A stretch of DNA of 64,000 nt, from contig NZ_QPKJ02000001.1 in NCBI RefSeq assembly GCF_003344625.1, forward strand, positions 496,001-560,000, written 5' to 3'. The notes under the pieces are model-generated. The model was not told the DNA's origin and did not search any database. It saw only the letters and a program-made list of their open reading frames with translations. Both the position numbers and the translations under genes were made by a program. Each line of letters starts with the position of its first letter. The stretch's first letter is position 1. The stretch comes from Solirubrobacter deserti (lineage in GTDB: Bacteria; Actinomycetota; Thermoleophilia; Solirubrobacterales; Solirubrobacteraceae). Positions 62,878 through 64,000 of the stretch are shown here, piece by piece.

Positions 62878-64000
62878 CGAACCCCGCGCGGCAACCTGCG
62901 GCGGCGCCCGAGGCGCCGTCGCGGGGCGCCGGACCCGCAGCTGCGCCGCTCTCGCGCGGGCTCTCGCCGTCGGCCGTGCTCGCGCTGCAGCGGACCGCCG
63001 GCAACCGCGCGACGACCCGCGCGCTGGGCGGCGGCGGCTCGGCGGTCACCGCGGCGTTCGTGCTCGCCTTCCTGGACGGCGCGCGCGATCAGCTCGTGGC
63101 GGAGGAACTGCACGCACAGCGCGCAAGCCGGCTCGGCGCGCGGCTGCCCGAGCTGTTCTCCAGCCCCAGCAACCTCCTGCGCTTCCAGTTCGGCTGGAAC
63201 AAGGGCTTCGCGCACGGGCTCGTCAGCCCGGTGACGGACCTGTTCGAGGTCATGCTCCTCGGCGCCGACCTCAACCGCCGACTCACGCAGTGGGTCATCA
63301 CCTCCGGGGTGGAGGTGATGACCTGCGACCGGGCGCGTGTGCTCGCGCAGGCGCAGACCGTCGCGGTGCGGGCCGCGCTGCTCGACGCCGCGCTGCGGCA
63401 CGCCCTGGACGACGTGCTCAAGAATCCGGTCGAAGCGGTGCGCGTGCTGCAGTCCCTCGGCGACCAGCTGACCACGGGCGCCGCCGGGATGGCGAACCGG
63501 CTCGGCCGCGAGGCGGTGTCGGGCGCGTTCGAGGTGGCCGAGCAGGACTGGCCCGTGCTGGGGGGGCAGCTCGGCCGGATCGCGGGCACGATCGCGGTCG
63601 AGATCGTCCTCGCCGCCGTGTCGGATGGCCTCGCGCCGCTGGTCCACGCGGGCGTCGCCGCCGTGGGTCGGCTCGGCCGAGCGGGGCGCGGGCTGCTCGC
63701 GGCGGTCGAGGTCATCGCGCGGGCGCTACGGGAGCTGGCGCGCGCCGCCGCGCGAGCGCGCCCGTATCTGGCGAGGAGCTTCCGGCCGGTATGGGCGGCG
63801 CTGGACCCGTTGTTCGAGGAGGCGGAGGCGCTCGTGCGCATGATTTCGGACGGCGTGCCCGGCGACGGGCTCGCCTTCGCGAGCGCAGGCGGGCCAGGCG
63901 TCCCGTCGCCCCCCGGGTCCTGGCCGGCCTCGAAGGGCGGCGGCGCGGTGCTGGCGGAGACGGTGGGGCCGGACGGCGCGACGATCATCCGCGGGCCGGT
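62871..64000 (+). CDS. Large protein with LQRTAGN motif, possible contractile-injection-system cargo (3' end outside window)
   Basis: At least 376 residues, open to the right edge. GTG 62871 (or TTG 62874) overlaps the stop of the MopE-like gene. After a Pro/Ala-rich head, LQRTAGNRA lies at 39-47, a motif common near the N-terminus of proteins linked to extracellular contractile injection systems (eCIS, DUF4157-associated). The following 300 residues are mostly amphipathic helices rich in Ala, Val and Leu, with a long hydrophobic section (FEVAEQDWPVLGGQLGRIAG onward). Cargo or toxin status is inference; no sheath or baseplate gene is visible. Confidence 0.65.
   Translation, partial: MLTNPARQPAAAPEAPSRGAGPAAAPLSRGLSPSAVLALQRTAGNRATTRALGGGGSAVTAAFVLAFLDGARDQLVAEELHAQRASRLGARLPELFSSPSNLLRFQFGWNKGFAHGLVSPVTDLFEVMLLGADLNRRLTQWVITSGVEVMTCDRARVLAQAQTVAVRAALLDAALRHALDDVLKNPVEAVRVLQSLGDQLTTGAAGMANRLGREAVSGAFEVAEQDWPVLGGQLGRIAGTIAVEIVLAAVSDGLAPLVHAGVAAVGRLGRAGRGLLAAVEVIARALRELARAAARARPYLARSFRPVWAALDPLFEEAEALVRMISDGVPGDGLAFASAGGPGVPSPPGSWPASKGGGAVLAETVGPDGATIIRGP
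63293..63323. repeat. 13-bp perfect inverted repeat within the LQRTAGN gene
   Basis: GGTCATCACCTCC and GGAGGTGATGACC pair without mismatch around a GGGGT loop. It lies wholly inside the coding frame and encodes VITSGVEVMT. The stem is strong enough to slow transcription or translation, and its GGAGGTGATG arm could act as an internal ribosome-binding site. Confidence 0.6.

Overview
Organism: very GC-rich chromosomal DNA with G/C-biased third codon positions, frequent GTG starts (plus apparent TTG and CTG starts) and many stop/start overlaps. Gene content (SMC, FtsY/Ffh, WhiG/FliA-type sigma, MocR regulators, an EF-G2 paralogue, a YkuD L,D-transpeptidase) fits a high-GC Gram-positive actinomycete. 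The mix of conserved blocks suggests the Thermoleophilia/Solirubrobacterales, but that is inference: no rRNA or other decisive marker is present. No tRNA, rRNA, IS element, prophage or CRISPR array was seen. No stretch longer than 300 bases lacks a gene. Layout 1-5.5 kb: start of a secreted protein cut by the window edge, an antibiotic-biosynthesis-monooxygenase-like protein, arylamine N-acetyltransferase, a coiled-coil protein with a nuclease-like C-terminus, acylphosphatase, an unknown protein and an acyl-CoA synthetase. 5.5-15.6 kb: the conserved block yceD-rpmF-plsX-acpP-rnc-smc, then an unusual hexapeptide-repeat, cysteine-ladder protein coupled to smc, a glyoxalase-fold protein, a small membrane protein, a GNAT enzyme, ftsY, NfeD-like and SPFH proteins, ending at a hairpin terminator. 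15.6-20.5 kb: a 1053-residue exported SGNH-hydrolase/PKD protein and a soluble transhydrogenase, both on the minus strand. 20.5-25.4 kb: ffh-rpsP-khpA-rimM-trmD-rplS-lepB-rnhB, the second half of the translation/secretion block. 25.4-30.7 kb: an exported protein, an alpha/beta hydrolase and the yraN-comM-dprA operon. 30.8-40.2 kb: metabolic and envelope genes (ATP-grasp, thiD, ilvD, hydrolase, HAD phosphatase, acyltransferase, epimerase, L,D-transpeptidase). 40.2-43.9 kb: an ECF-like sigma factor with a membrane-anchored partner, XerC-type recombinase and the WhiG/FliA sigma factor, whose start appears to be CTG. 43.9-47.1 kb: EF-G2 and two small conserved proteins. 47.1-54.4 kb: a signalling island with a hybrid histidine kinase carrying its own phosphorelay, an active-looking diguanylate cyclase, a REC-degenerate GGDEF-REC protein and a stand-alone REC protein. 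54.4-58.1 kb: a LacI regulator with a perfect 33-bp palindrome over its start, a ParB-domain protein, and a divergent YczE/MocR (YczR-like) pair. 58.2-64 kb: a large LuxR-family ATPase regulator, an exported MopE-like protein and the beginning of a protein with the LQRTAGN motif seen in proteins linked to extracellular contractile injection systems. How the genes work together: plsX/acpP feed phospholipid synthesis and a PlsC-like acyltransferase lies further on. ftsY/ffh/lepB form the co-translational export route that the many exported proteins need. rnc, rimM, trmD, rpsP, rplS, rpmF and yceD serve ribosome production. smc, xerC, comM, dprA and rnhB serve chromosome and DNA metabolism. Hunt: the strongest candidates for something undescribed are the smc-coupled hexad-repeat protein with eight cysteines at exact three-residue spacing (11478-11906), the injection-system-like cargo at the right edge (62871 onward), and the duplicated sigma/partner junction that creates a 27-codon mini-ORF (40849-40943).
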